DNA of 37,576 nt from Desulfobacteraceae bacterium (GTDB taxonomy: Bacteria > Desulfobacterota > Desulfobacteria > Desulfobacterales > Desulfosarcinaceae). The notes below the pieces were generated by a model. The model ran no database searches. It worked only from the letters and a program-made list of their open reading frames with translations, and was not told the DNA's origin. The stretch covers positions 1-37,576 of the forward strand of contig QZKV01000037.1 of the NCBI GenBank assembly GCA_003599575.1, in the 5' to 3' direction. Shown here piece by piece: positions 14,386 through 23,854 of the stretch; the stretch's first letter is position 1, and every line of letters begins with the position of its first letter. A program made the translations under genes and the position numbers.

Positions 14386-15103
14386 CTGCATCCTTTTGGT
14401 CGGCTTTGTCCTGGGTAGCGGGTGCTTCCTTTTCTTTGCCTATGTCGATCCGGCCGAACTTGTACCAGGAGGTAACCCTGTCCAGATTGACCTGAGCCGG
14501 TTTGTATGTGGGATCAATGTCCAGCGCCGCGCGATAGAACTTTTGTGCTTCCAACTCATCGCCCTTGATTTCAAGCAGTGCTCCAAGCAGGTTGTAAGCA
14601 CCTGGCTGGCCCGGATCGACAGCAATGGCCTTGCGTGCCGTTTCACGAGCGGCCGCAAATTCTCGATCGGTGATGTGTCGTTTGGCCAGCTCGATCAACG
14701 ATCGATAATCTATGGCGGTTTCTTCATCCAATGCTTCGCGCGCAAGAACTTGTGTAGCCAGTTCCCGAATCTCACCAGGACTGAAAGGTTTTTGTATAAA
14801 ATCGACCGCCCCGAGCTTCATAGCCTCCACGGCCGAAGCGATCGTTCCATGGGCTGTAATGATGATGACTCTGGTTTTGGGCCAATCTTCTTTTATGCGA
14901 CGCATGACGGCCATACCGTCCATTCCCGGCATCTTCAGGTCAAGAAACACCAGCCCGAATGGCTCAGCTCCCAGTTTTTGAAGCGCCTCTTCTCCGTTTA
15001 CCGCCGTCAGGACGGGAATTTCCAACGGCTCTAAAGCGTTTGACATAGTCAGGCGTATATTTTTTTCATCGTCTACCACGAGGATGTTGGTTTGCTTTTG
15101 CAT
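14375..15103 (-). CDS. Response regulator with TPR output
   Basis: 242-aa protein. The N-terminal receiver domain (1-122) is complete: Asp11/Asp12, phospho-acceptor Asp55 (VFLDLKMPG), Thr83 and Lys105 (FIQKPF). The C-terminal region (about 135-210) contains tetratricopeptide repeats (REFAAARETARKAIAVDPGQ, PGAYNLLGALLEIKGD, AQKFYRAALDIDPTYK). There is no DNA-binding or enzymatic domain, so its output should be protein-protein contact. AGGAGG lies five bases before the start, and the kinase gene ends 9 bases upstream. It is the likely phosphorylation partner of that kinase. Confidence 0.88.
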   Translation of the reverse strand: MQKQTNILVVDDEKNIRLTMSNALEPLEIPVLTAVNGEEALQKLGAEPFGLVFLDLKMPGMDGMAVMRRIKEDWPKTRVIIITAHGTIASAVEAMKLGAVDFIQKPFSPGEIRELATQVLAREALDEETAIDYRSLIELAKRHITDREFAAARETARKAIAVDPGQPGAYNLLGALLEIKGDELEAQKFYRAALDIDPTYKPAQVNLDRVTSWYKFGRIDIGKEKEAPATQDKADQKDADEG

Positions 15104-15112
15104 GCTGACCTC

Positions 15113-16945
15113 CTATTGAGCTCTCGGCAAAGTGAATGTAAAGGTGCTTCCATGATCGGGGGACGATTCCACCCAGATCGTACCCCCATGGGCACGCACG
15201 ATTTCCTTGCATATTGCAAGGCCAAGGCCTGTCCCGCCCGATTCCTGGCCCTTCACCTGAACGAATTTTTGGAAAATTTTGGATTGATATTCCATAGGAA
15301 TACCTGGCCCGTCATCACGCACAGAAAAATGAACCTGTGATCCTGCCATTTTTGACATAAGCTGAATGTGGCCGCCCTTGCCGGTGTACCGCAGGGCATT
15401 GGAAATCAAGTTGGTCAGCACCCAGGTAATCTTGTTGGCGTCCGCGCGGATGCTTGGGAGATCTTTTTCCATTTCCACGGTTAGATTGACTTCCTGCATC
15501 TTCATCTGGCCCTTGAAAACGGCTTGGGCGTGCGCAACTAGGGTCTGGACCGGAACGCTTTCCAACTCCAACTCGATTCTACCGGCCTCGATCCTGGATA
15601 AATCCAGCAAGTCATTAACCAGCGCTTTCATCCGATGCACTTCTTCGTGGGCGGCCTGGAGAAGCTCCCGATCCTTTTCGGCAAGGCCGTCTGCAGCGTG
15701 TTCCAGGAGCAGATCGACGCTCATTCCAAGACTGGTCAGAGGGGTGCGAAGTTCATGCGAGGCCGCCATAACAAACTCGCTCTTCAATCGCTCGACTTCC
15801 TTCAGGCGGGTGACATCCTTCAGCAGCATCACAATGCCGGACAACTCCCGGTTCCTCCCTCTGATGACCGTAATAGAAAACAAGTAATGTCGGGACCTCT
15901 CACCGTCGCTAAAGGTGATGATACGTTGTTCATCGGGAAGATTGGGTTGGCCCCCTTTTTCCACTGTTTTACGGATCAGGTCATACACATCGGCATCGGG
16001 AAATATGTCTTTGGCTTGCAATGTGGAAGGCTCCGCTATACCCAGGCCCAACACTTTACGCGCGGATGGATTGATGCCTGTCACCATGAACCTGGTATCG
16101 AAAACAACCAGGCCGTCCTCAATGCTTGAAAGAATCGCCTCACCCTTGTTCTTTTCCGAGATGAGCTGCTCGATATTTATTTCGTGATAGCGGCCGAGCT
16201 GAGTCGCCATTTGGTTGAACTCAGTGGCCAAACGGCCCAATTCATCCCTGGTTTCAACAGGCACTCGAACAGCGTAGTCACCCGATGAAATCTTCCGGGA
16301 TGCCTCCATGAAGCGTCGTATAGGCCCCACAAGCCGTTCGGCCAGAATCATGCTGAACACCAAGGCGACCACCAAGGCTGAAGCCGCCACGGCCACCGTG
16401 GACCAGATAGCGCGACTGGCCACATTCCCGGCTTTAACGCTGGCGCTGTACATGGTCTCCTCATTTAGATTGCGCAGGCCGATGCAGGCCTCACGCACTT
16501 TTGCAAAGAGAGGATAGATCGTGCGCTGATAATTAGGTAACCGCAGGGACTGTTTTTCCCGACCGAGCAGATCGGTCATACTCGAAAAATGATGTCGATA
16601 GGCCGAATAGTCCCCCTCGATGCCTTGAACAAGCTGCGCTTCACCAGCGATCGTGATGTTGTCCTTGGCGCGTGCCAGCCATTCAATGAAGACCGCCTCG
16701 TTTTGCCTGAATTGAGCGACGCCATTCACTGTATCATCCAGGAGCATGAGCAGAATTGCGCTATCCTGTCTCTCCAAAGCATCCACCATGTTCTCTGCAG
16801 CGATAATGCTCCGGTAGTTCTCGCTCAAAATTGCATCAGTGGCTTTGCCCAGGGAAACCAAGTTTATAACCGCCCAGGCGATAACGAGGCCCATGAGGGC
16901 AAAAGCAACGCCATATCCGATTGAAATTTTTTTTTTCAAAGTCAT
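15113..16945 (-). CDS. KinB-like membrane sensor histidine kinase (HAMP-PAS-HisKA-HATPase)
   Basis: 610-aa sensor kinase. TM1 about 9-32, a helical periplasmic sensor region 33-178 with the size of KinB-type domains, and TM2 about 180-201. Then HAMP 202-255, PAS 265-375, and HisKA with phospho-acceptor His397 in SHELRTP. The HATPase shows NLISNALRY (N box), DDGPGIP and GGTGLGLAI. The start at 16945 is preferred because GGAGG lies ten bases upstream; an upstream in-frame start at 16969 has no ribosome-binding site and would place the -12 promoter element almost at the start codon. It is the first gene behind the sigma-54 promoter at 16978-16993 and lies next to an AlgB-like regulator, the same pairing as AlgB/KinB in pseudomonads. 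Confidence 0.9.
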   Translation of the reverse strand: MTLKKKISIGYGVAFALMGLVIAWAVINLVSLGKATDAILSENYRSIIAAENMVDALERQDSAILLMLLDDTVNGVAQFRQNEAVFIEWLARAKDNITIAGEAQLVQGIEGDYSAYRHHFSSMTDLLGREKQSLRLPNYQRTIYPLFAKVREACIGLRNLNEETMYSASVKAGNVASRAIWSTVAVAASALVVALVFSMILAERLVGPIRRFMEASRKISSGDYAVRVPVETRDELGRLATEFNQMATQLGRYHEINIEQLISEKNKGEAILSSIEDGLVVFDTRFMVTGINPSARKVLGLGIAEPSTLQAKDIFPDADVYDLIRKTVEKGGQPNLPDEQRIITFSDGERSRHYLFSITVIRGRNRELSGIVMLLKDVTRLKEVERLKSEFVMAASHELRTPLTSLGMSVDLLLEHAADGLAEKDRELLQAAHEEVHRMKALVNDLLDLSRIEAGRIELELESVPVQTLVAHAQAVFKGQMKMQEVNLTVEMEKDLPSIRADANKITWVLTNLISNALRYTGKGGHIQLMSKMAGSQVHFSVRDDGPGIPMEYQSKIFQKFVQVKGQESGGTGLGLAICKEIVRAHGGTIWVESSPDHGSTFTFTLPRAQ

Positions 16946-16977
16946 GGGGCATGATCCTCCACGCATCATAAATTATG

Positions 16978-16993
16978 AGCAACACCTGTGCCA
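16978..16993 (-). promoter_or_regulatory. Sigma-54 (-24/-12) promoter of the K+ uptake operon
   Basis: On the minus strand the sequence is TGGCACAGGTGTTGCT. It matches the RpoN consensus TGGCAC-N5-TTGCW with GG and GC at the correct distance. It faces the kinase gene, with the -12 element about 33 bases before the start codon, and lies directly downstream of a gene for a sigma-54 activator. Confidence 0.8.
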
Positions 16994-17053
16994 TTTAAAA
17001 AATGTGGAAATTCAGGTAGTTGAAATATCAACTAAAGTGAAAGGCTTGAAATC

Positions 17054-17082
17054 TGCAAGGCCTAGGTGAAATAGGCCTTGCA
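17054..17082. terminator. 11-bp perfect inverted repeat: terminator and/or activator site
   Basis: TGCAAGGCCTA, loop GGTGAAA, TAGGCCTTGCA. It begins 31 bases past the stop codon of the NtrC-type gene, so it may end that transcript. It is also 60-90 bases upstream of the sigma-54 promoter, where enhancer-binding proteins often bind. There is no U-run, which leaves the second role open. Confidence 0.5.
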
Positions 17083-17113
17083 AAATGCAAGGTGGGTGGC
17101 TGGAGAGGTGGGT

Positions 17114-18475
17114 TCAGATTCCGTAGGCTTTCCTCCTGCGCCAAAGGGTCGCCTGATCGATGCCTAAAACGTCAGCCGCTTCCTGGAGCGAGCTTGTGTT
17201 GGCCAATATCCTTCTGATGTGCAACTCTTCTATTGTGGATAATGGCACCCTATCGCCAATGGATGGTAGGCCGGCGCTGGGCAGGATATTGGCTGGAAGA
17301 TCTGCTTTGCCAATCCGTTCCCCGCTGCCCAGAATCACGGCTCGTTCGATCGCGTTGCGAAGCTCACGAACATTTCCCGGCCAGGCGTAACCTGCTATCA
17401 ACTGCTCGGCCTCCTCTGTGAATCCGAGTTTCGATTTATGATTGGATCGACAAAAATAAGCGAGGAAATCCGTAGCCAAGGTCATGATATCTTCGGGTCG
17501 TTCGCGCAGCGGGGGAATCGTCAAACTGATTACGTTTATCCGGTAGAATAGATCTTCCCGGAACTTGCCGTCAGCTACCGACTTTTCCAGGTCGGCGTTT
17601 GTTGCCGCTATGATGCGCACATCAGCCTTGCGAGGCTTCGATTCTCCCAGGCGTTCGTACTCTTTGTCCTGCACAAACCGCAACAATTTGGCTTGAACAG
17701 ATGGTGCCATATCGCCGATTTCATCCAGGAAAAGCGTCCCACCTTCGCAGGCCGCGATGCGTCCTGGATTATCCCGCACCGCACCGGTAAAAGCCCCTTT
17801 TGCGTGGCCGAACAGCTCGCTCTCGAGCAAATCGGAGGGAACCGCCGGGCAGGCCACTATACCCAAGGGTTTGGCTGACCTCAGGCTCCAGCGGTGAATT
17901 GCCCTGGCAAATACAGACTTGCCTGTGCCGCTTTCCCCATTAAGCAAAATACTCGCCTCGGAAGGAGAGGCTTTTTTTGCCGTTTCGATGATTCTTTGCA
18001 TACCAACATTTTTGCTCTGCAGACGATCTTCCGGGCCAAGTCGCTGCATATTTTCTTTAAGTGCGGCAATTTCATTTTCCAGTTCGCGAATCTTGCTGAT
18101 CCGTCGGATAAGCAGCTTTACTTGGTCCGGAGTGAAGGGTTTAGCGATGTAGTCGATGGCGCCATGCCGCATGGCGGCAACGACGCTTTCAATAGAGGCA
18201 TGGGCCGTGATCACTACTATTTTGGTCCATGGTGAGTCTGACAGCAGGACGGGAATCAATTCCATACCGTCTTCATCGCCTAACTTCAGATCAACGAAGG
18301 CGAGATCAAAGGACCGCCTTCGAGCTTCCTCGACAGCATCGTTTGGGTTGCTTACCGCAATAACCGTATGTCCTTCGGCCGCCAAACAATAAGAAAGGGT
18401 TTTGCGGATATTGGCTTCGTCGTCCACTATAATGATACTGAGATGCATGGCTTTGTTGTCATTGTTTATCGTCAT
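17114..18475 (-). CDS. AlgB-like NtrC-family sigma-54 activator
   Basis: 453-aa enhancer-binding protein. Receiver domain 1-125 with Asp18/Asp19, phospho-site Asp62 ([12 protein letters not shown]) and Lys112. The AAA+ domain 155-390 has Walker A GESGTGKS (180-187), the sigma-54 contact loop GAFTGA (227-232), and Walker [11 protein letters not shown] (245-254). A C-terminal Fis-type HTH ends [20 protein letters not shown]. That recognition helix, with [11 protein letters not shown], is characteristic of the AlgB branch. No strong Shine-Dalgarno sequence is seen; ATG 18475 is kept, and ATG at residue 10 is an alternative. It is expected to be phosphorylated by the adjacent kinase and to activate the sigma-54 promoter of the K+ operon. 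Confidence 0.92.
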   Translation of the reverse strand: MTINNDNKAMHLSIIIVDDEANIRKTLSYCLAAEGHTVIAVSNPNDAVEEARRRSFDLAFVDLKLGDEDGMELIPVLLSDSPWTKIVVITAHASIESVVAAMRHGAIDYIAKPFTPDQVKLLIRRISKIRELENEIAALKENMQRLGPEDRLQSKNVGMQRIIETAKKASPSEASILLNGESGTGKSVFARAIHRWSLRSAKPLGIVACPAVPSDLLESELFGHAKGAFTGAVRDNPGRIAACEGGTLFLDEIGDMAPSVQAKLLRFVQDKEYERLGESKPRKADVRIIAATNADLEKSVADGKFREDLFYRINVISLTIPPLRERPEDIMTLATDFLAYFCRSNHKSKLGFTEEAEQLIAGYAWPGNVRELRNAIERAVILGSGERIGKADLPANILPSAGLPSIGDRVPLSTIEELHIRRILANTSSLQEAADVLGIDQATLWRRRKAYGI

Positions 18476-18761
18476 AATCTGAATTCGCTTATCATATGAG
18501 TTGCCAATTAGATGGACAGCATACCCGAAATTTATTGCACTGAAAATTATTAACCTAATACAGTATGGAACCTATTCATAAAATTGATGAACCGCGTATC
18601 TTCTCGGATGAGTTGCTCGGCACCATTTTTCCGCGTTGGAGCCAATATGAATGAGGATTACGATTCAATACGTGTGGTGGCATAAAGTGAGTACCAAAGC
18701 CTCTTCATAGAAGGATGTCGGCTATTGTTCGCACCTATCCAGCTTTGTGGGACCAGATGGT
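18476..18761. other. Divergent intergenic region
   Basis: About 285 AT-rich bases separating the minus-strand activator from the plus-strand ATPase gene. It must hold both promoters. No sigma-54 element, strong palindrome or small gene was recognised. Confidence 0.4.
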
Positions 18762-20234
18762 ATGTATCTTGAACATTATCGATTAAAACTGAAGCCTTTT
18801 CAGATCACCGCCGATCCCAAGTTTTTGTGGCTGGGCGGTAAGCATAGGGAAGCCCTGGCTCTACTGCGCAATGGCCTTATGGCCAAGCGCGGGTTCGTTC
18901 GGCTGAGCGGGGAAGTTGGAACGGGCAAGACCGTTTTGATCAAGCGGCTGATCAGTGAGATGGACTTTGATATAGCCCTTGTGACGCTGACCTCCCCGGG
19001 CTTAAACAGCAAGAATTTTTACAACCTGCTGTCGGACGGTTTTAAAATTAAGCACCCTTTTGACCGCAGGGACGACTTCATCCCTCATCTGCGCGAACTT
19101 TTAAACCAGGGCCATAACGGCCGCCAGCAGGTTCTGATCATCGATGAGGCCCAGCGGCTGAATCACGACCTGATCAAAGAGGTGCGATGGCTGTCCAATA
19201 TCGCATTGCAAGGCCGTAAACTGATCGACATTTTCTTTGTCGGGCAACCGGAATTGAACGATCTTCTGTCGAGGCCCGAAAACCGCGACCTGGCGCAGAG
19301 GATCACGATCCGCCATCAAATTGAGCCTCTCGAAGAAATAGAGATCGCGGCCTATATCGAACATCGCCTTGCAACAGCCGGGTGCGATCTCGAAATTTTT
19401 ACGCCCGCGGCCATTTTCGTCATCTATGAGCTGACGGGCGGCGTACCCCGGCTGATCAATAGGGTCTGCGATCGGGCGTTGTTGACCGGGGAGGCCCGCG
19501 GATTGGAAAAAATCGATGAAAATGTCATCCGCGAAGGTGCCGCAGAGTTGGACCTCCCCATCAAAACCCGCAGGCTGAAGGATGATCCGCCGGCAAAGGA
19601 TCGGGTGGCCGGAAGCTCCGGCATGCAAAGCAGCGGTTGGGATTTTCCGCCGCAGGCCATCTCTGGGCAAAACCCTGCTCCAGCACCGCAATACCGGCCA
19701 AGATGGAAATGGCTTTATGCGGTGCCGATTTTGCTGTTGGTTGCCTATCTATCTTATCATTTCAATTATCTTGGCGCTGAACAAGGACCTCGGAGTGACC
19801 GCGTGAGTGGCTACCTGAGCACCGACCCGAGTGCCGGATTGAGTACCGAAGTGATGCCTTTCAGGCCTGCAAAAGAAAACCGTTCACCATCCCTGCTGAA
19901 AGAGAAAGTCTTGATAACATTCGATCTTAATTCCAATGCGCTTGACCGGAAATCGTTCGGGCTGCTCGACAGCATAGCCAGCCAGATGGTCAAGCACCCT
20001 GAGCAGACGGTCATCATCCGCGGTTACACGGACAGCAGCGGTCCGATCGATTTAAATGTAAGAATATCACGCCTCCGCGCCGAAGCCGTAAAATCATATC
20101 TGATCGGAAAGGGTGCCGAATCGGAAAAGATCGAAGTCATCGCAATGGGGCCCGAAAACCCGATTGCATCGAATGACACGGCGGAGAGCCGCCGCCAAAA
20201 TCGCCGGGTCGAGATCGAGTTCCCCCAGAATTAG
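18762..20234 (+). CDS. ExeA/GspA-like AAA ATPase fused to a C-terminal OmpA domain
   Basis: 490-aa single-pass inner-membrane protein. Cytoplasmic AAA domain 1-265 with Walker A GEVGTGKT (50-57) and Walker B VLIIDEA (124-130); the arrangement and opening MYLEHYRLKLKPF match ExeA/GspA. A transmembrane helix lies at about 316-333. The periplasmic part ends in an OmpA/MotB-like peptidoglycan-binding domain (382-488) with GYTDSSG and RRQNRRVEI. Classical GspA carries a different peptidoglycan-binding domain, so this is a variant architecture. It may use ATP to remodel or anchor an envelope machine at the cell wall. The ATG at 18762 is chosen on homology; a GTG at 18747 is possible. Its gene converges with the GGDEF gene, leaving only 20 bases between stops. 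Confidence 0.87.
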   Translation: MYLEHYRLKLKPFQITADPKFLWLGGKHREALALLRNGLMAKRGFVRLSGEVGTGKTVLIKRLISEMDFDIALVTLTSPGLNSKNFYNLLSDGFKIKHPFDRRDDFIPHLRELLNQGHNGRQQVLIIDEAQRLNHDLIKEVRWLSNIALQGRKLIDIFFVGQPELNDLLSRPENRDLAQRITIRHQIEPLEEIEIAAYIEHRLATAGCDLEIFTPAAIFVIYELTGGVPRLINRVCDRALLTGEARGLEKIDENVIREGAAELDLPIKTRRLKDDPPAKDRVAGSSGMQSSGWDFPPQAISGQNPAPAPQYRPRWKWLYAVPILLLVAYLSYHFNYLGAEQGPRSDRVSGYLSTDPSAGLSTEVMPFRPAKENRSPSLLKEKVLITFDLNSNALDRKSFGLLDSIASQMVKHPEQTVIIRGYTDSSGPIDLNVRISRLRAEAVKSYLIGKGAESEKIEVIAMGPENPIASNDTAESRRQNRRVEIEFPQN

Positions 20235-20254
20235 CAAGCAAGGACTTTTCAGCT

Positions 20255-21355
20255 TCATGCTTCCGCTTTTCGCCTTCCTTCTTCCACCCTGTCTTTGCCG
20301 GTGGTCTTGACGCGGAACATGGCATTGTCGGCCGCGGCGAGCAGGCCCGTGCTGTCTTCGGCATCCACGGGGAAGGCGGCGATGCCGAAACTGGCGGTCA
20401 GCATGACTTTGTGGCCCCACTGGACGAGAAAAGGGGCGGATTTGACCGCCCGGCGGATCTGGCTGGTCAGGGACAAGGCCTGCGGCCGGTCGCAGCCCGG
20501 CAGCACGAGCACGAATTCGTCGCCGCCGTAAGCCACCCCGAAAGCAGGCGGCCGCACGTGGGCTTGAATGCGGGAGGCCACTTCACTCAACGCCCGGCTG
20601 CCGTTCAGGTGGCCCAACCGGTCGACGACGTGCTTGAAATCATCCATATCCATAAAGACCAACGACAGCGGCCGGGCCTCCCTGCGGCAGGCGATCAACT
20701 GTTCCCGGAGGGCGGAGTACAAATAGCGCTGGTTGAACAAGCCGGTCAAGCTGTCGTGAACGGCCATGTTTTCCATCAACTGATAGCGCCGCGTGTTCTC
20801 GATGGCCACGGCCAGATGATCGGACAACAAACTGAGCAAGGGCAGGACGGCCTTGTCCATCCGTTTGGGGTTGACCACTTCCAAGACACCCAGGGTGCGA
20901 CCGGCGAACACAATCGGCGCGCAGATCAGTGAGGTTGTTTTGCGGCCGGTGGCGCTGTCGACCCGGTCGAAGAAATATTCGCATTGGGCAACATCTTCCA
21001 CCATCATCAAGCGTTGCGTCAATGCGGCCTGACCCGCCACGCCCTGGCCCAGGGCCAGGCGGAAATCTTTGACCATGGCGGGATCGATGTCCACGCTGAT
21101 CTCGAATTTCAACATTTGGGTGGCTTCGTCCAGCAAAAAAAGCGACCATGTTTCAGAAGGCAGGAGCTTGGAGACCCGCTCCATGATGGTAGGGATCAGT
21201 CTGTCCGGATTCAATTCGGCCGTGATCGCCTTGCTGACATCAGCACAGGCCAGCAGCTGCTCGCGGGTCAGGGCGTTCAGGTCGCAGGATTCCACCGGGT
21301 ATTCCTGGGAGGTGACACACCTTTTGGTCTTTTTCGCCGGCATAGATCCATCCAA
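20255..21355 (-). CDS. GAF-GGDEF diguanylate cyclase
   Basis: 366-aa soluble signalling protein. GAF domain about 35-200 (LIPTIMERVSKLLPSETWSL, CAPIVFAGRTLGVLEVVNP) and GGDEF domain about 205-362 with DSLTGLFNQRYL at its start and an intact AYGGDEF active site, so c-di-GMP synthesis is likely. The RxxD inhibitory site normally five residues before GGDEF is absent (RPPAFGVAYGGDEF), so simple product inhibition is not expected. A few substitutions occur in the usually conserved FKxxND segment (DDFKHVVDRLGH). Start ATG 21355 or 21343; neither has a strong ribosome-binding site. Confidence 0.85.
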   Translation of the reverse strand: MDGSMPAKKTKRCVTSQEYPVESCDLNALTREQLLACADVSKAITAELNPDRLIPTIMERVSKLLPSETWSLFLLDEATQMLKFEISVDIDPAMVKDFRLALGQGVAGQAALTQRLMMVEDVAQCEYFFDRVDSATGRKTTSLICAPIVFAGRTLGVLEVVNPKRMDKAVLPLLSLLSDHLAVAIENTRRYQLMENMAVHDSLTGLFNQRYLYSALREQLIACRREARPLSLVFMDMDDFKHVVDRLGHLNGSRALSEVASRIQAHVRPPAFGVAYGGDEFVLVLPGCDRPQALSLTSQIRRAVKSAPFLVQWGHKVMLTASFGIAAFPVDAEDSTGLLAAADNAMFRVKTTGKDRVEEGRRKAEA

Positions 21356-21653
21356 CCGATCGTCCGATCACCGTACGACCTGATCGAACGGCCGGTCCTT
21401 CGCACGTTCCATTGAAAACACCGATACGAGTACTAATTCCGAATTCCGGCGCTTGTCAATTGCAATCGGGGCCAAACAGCCTGTGTTTTTAAAATTGAAG
21501 CTTGCCCAGACATAAGCTAAAAGGATGGCACCGATCTGACTGCCCCGGCAATTCGCGGTGCGCGGCATTTCTGAAGGAAGAAGACGACTCTTATGACGAT
21601 GTGTTCAGATGAAGTATGCTGGCGTTAATCCGGCCTGAGAAAATTGCAGCCCT

Positions 21654-22946
21654 ATGAACATTGTCTTTCTCATCATGGTTGGTACGGCCTTCGCTTTCGC
21701 CGCCTGGCGGGAACTCACCTGGTTGCCTGTGGAAGGACAAAGCGCGCCCATGCAGGCACTCTCGACGGCCATGATTCAAGCGGCGTCCGGTGCGGTGGAG
21801 CTTGCCATCGGGCTGGTGGGGGTGATGACCCTTTTCCTGGGATTGATGAAAGTGGCCGAAGCCGGAGGCCTGCTGGCGATTCTGGCCCGCCTGATCCGTC
21901 CGCTGATGGTACGCCTCTTTCCCGATGTTCCGGCCGATCACCCGGCCATGGGGGCCATGATCTTGAATCTTTCGGCCAATGCCCTGGGTTTGGGCAATGC
22001 CGCCACTCCTTTCGGCATCCGCGCCATGCAGGAACTGGAAAAACTCAATAGCCGGCCCGGTACGGCCACAAATGCAATGGCGCTCTTTCTGGCCATCAAC
22101 ACCTCCTCGGTCACTTTGCTGCCCACCGGCGTCATCGCCCTGCGGGCCGCGGCAGGCTCGGCCGATCCGGCCGGTATCCTGCCGACCACGCTCTTCGCCA
22201 CCATCGGTTCCACCACGATCGCCATTTTGGCCGCTAAACTCTACCGCCGCATGGCCCCTGTCCCATCAGGCGCAGAACAGACGACCCCGGCCCAGGAGGC
22301 TCCCCCACACGCAGATGCGCTGGCGGCGGACAATCCGCAGGGGGCCTATCCGCTGTGGGTCAGCCTGACTGCGCTGGCAGGACTGGCCGCCGCAATTCCC
22401 CTGGCGGTGCTGTACGGGCGATCCATTTCTCCATGGATCATTCCCGGCTTGATGGTAGGCTTTCTGGCCTTCGGCGCCATGCGGCGTGTGCGCGTCTATG
22501 AATCGATGGTCGAGGGCGGCAAAGAAGGATTCCAGGTGGCGTTGCGCATCATCCCCTACCTGGTGGCCATTTTGGTCGCGGTCGGCATGCTGCGGGCCAG
22601 CGGCGCCATGGATGCCCTGGTGAATCTGCTGACACCCTTGACCGGCCCGCTGGGGCTGCCGGGCGAAGCGCTGCCCATGGCATTGATGAGGCCTCTGTCA
22701 GGCTCCGGCGCTTACGGTATTCTGGCGGCGATCATCAACGATCCGGCCGTCGGCCCCGACAGTTACACCGGCTATCTGGTCAGCACGTTGCAGGGCTCCA
22801 CGGAAACCACCTTTTATGTACTGGCCATTTACTTCGGGGCGGTTCAGGTGCGGCGCATCCGGCACGCTCTGGCCGCGGCCCTGACCGCCGATGTGGCGGG
22901 GGTGGTGTGCGCCATACTGGCCTGTCTTTATCTTTTCGGAAGGTAA
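21654..22946 (+). CDS. SpmA-SpmB fusion, nucleoside-recognition (Gate) membrane protein
   Basis: 430-aa integral membrane protein. The first half (1-195) matches SpmA: AVELAIGLVGVMTLFLGLMK, NLSANALGLGNAATPFGIRA and NTSSVTLLPTGVIALRA. The second half (about 235-428) matches SpmB: EGGKEGFQVALRIIPYLVAI, MRPLSGSGAYG and STLQGSTETTFYVLA. In Bacillus these are separate spore-maturation proteins; in non-sporulating Gram-negatives the fused form is common, and its transported substrate is unknown. A hydrophilic linker (about 198-230) joins the halves. The ribosome-binding site is weak. The next gene follows on the same strand after about 140 bases. Confidence 0.88.
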   Translation: MNIVFLIMVGTAFAFAAWRELTWLPVEGQSAPMQALSTAMIQAASGAVELAIGLVGVMTLFLGLMKVAEAGGLLAILARLIRPLMVRLFPDVPADHPAMGAMILNLSANALGLGNAATPFGIRAMQELEKLNSRPGTATNAMALFLAINTSSVTLLPTGVIALRAAAGSADPAGILPTTLFATIGSTTIAILAAKLYRRMAPVPSGAEQTTPAQEAPPHADALAADNPQGAYPLWVSLTALAGLAAAIPLAVLYGRSISPWIIPGLMVGFLAFGAMRRVRVYESMVEGGKEGFQVALRIIPYLVAILVAVGMLRASGAMDALVNLLTPLTGPLGLPGEALPMALMRPLSGSGAYGILAAIINDPAVGPDSYTGYLVSTLQGSTETTFYVLAIYFGAVQVRRIRHALAAALTADVAGVVCAILACLYLFGR

Positions 22947-23084
22947 GGCGGGATTTCGGGATTTTTACGGGTTAGCCACTCAAGTGAACTTCGCAGGTTG
23001 CCTTTTGGGCACCGTTTGGAATAAGAACGGGATTGGATACAGGGCCGTGAAATGCAAAATCTTTGCCTGTCACAAGGAATGACC

Positions 23085-23807
23085 ATGCGGAATAACCAAA
23101 GAGTCGTACTGTCTTTCGTGGCCGTTCTGCTTCTCTTGCTCTTTGCGGGCAATGCCGTCGCGGATCTCTATATCGAATCGGAGCAGATCAGCCGGGGCAT
23201 GCCCGGTCAACCGGACGGCGCCGCTGTGCTCAAGCAGTACTTCGCCGCCGAGACCGTCATGCTGGACCTGGGGAATCGTCTAACCATCATGAATTTTAAG
23301 GAAGAGATTTATTATGAACTGAACAAGGTCGCCAAGACTTACACGCTCGGTCGACTGGACAATATGGGCCTCGACAGCCTGGGCATCGAAACGCAAGGCA
23401 TCGAACACAATCCCCTGTTGAACACCGTCATGACAGCCGTCGCCCAAAGCGCTGCGGTGACGCCCACCCAGGAAATCAGAAGCATTGCCGGCTACAGCTG
23501 CCGGAAGTTTTGGGTCCGCCTGTTGATGACCGAATCCGTGTACTGGACCAGCAAGGACATTCCAGGCTGGGAGGAGCTCAGAGCCCTGGGCCAGCGGTCG
23601 GACAGAGCCTTCCGAAACAATCCTTTGCTGCGCCAAATGAACATCCTCGGGCTGGTTCGCGATCTGGATGGTTATCCCGTGCAAACCATCACTTATATCC
23701 CGGGCGGCGGCTCGATCACCACCACGTTGGAAAAGGCCGAGTTGAAAAAGCTCGATCCCGACCTGTTTAAGGTGCCGGCCGAATACAAGCTGGTCAGGAA
23801 GTACTAG
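23085..23807 (+). CDS. Exported DUF4412-like protein
   Basis: 240-aa secreted protein. A Sec signal peptide is clear: MRNNQRVVLSFVAVLLLLLF followed by AGNAVA and a cleavage site before DLYIE. The mature part resembles DUF4412-type lipoprotein-like domains that begin with 'YIES...' strands and carry a GYSCRKF segment. It is beta-rich with no catalytic motif seen. The start at 23085 is supported by AAGGA six bases upstream; ATGs at 23052 and 23079 are alternatives. The function is unknown; it might bind a small hydrophobic or metal ligand in the periplasm. Confidence 0.7.
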   Translation: MRNNQRVVLSFVAVLLLLLFAGNAVADLYIESEQISRGMPGQPDGAAVLKQYFAAETVMLDLGNRLTIMNFKEEIYYELNKVAKTYTLGRLDNMGLDSLGIETQGIEHNPLLNTVMTAVAQSAAVTPTQEIRSIAGYSCRKFWVRLLMTESVYWTSKDIPGWEELRALGQRSDRAFRNNPLLRQMNILGLVRDLDGYPVQTITYIPGGGSITTTLEKAELKKLDPDLFKVPAEYKLVRKY

Positions 23808-23854
23808 CGGGGGTTCAAAAGCTCTCCACGGGCCCCGATTCTGTTGAGCGCAGA

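Noticed and set aside
21593..21628. 11-codon leader-like ORF before the SpmA-SpmB gene
   Set aside because: No well-placed ribosome-binding site, attenuator hairpin or codon bias supports a leader peptide.
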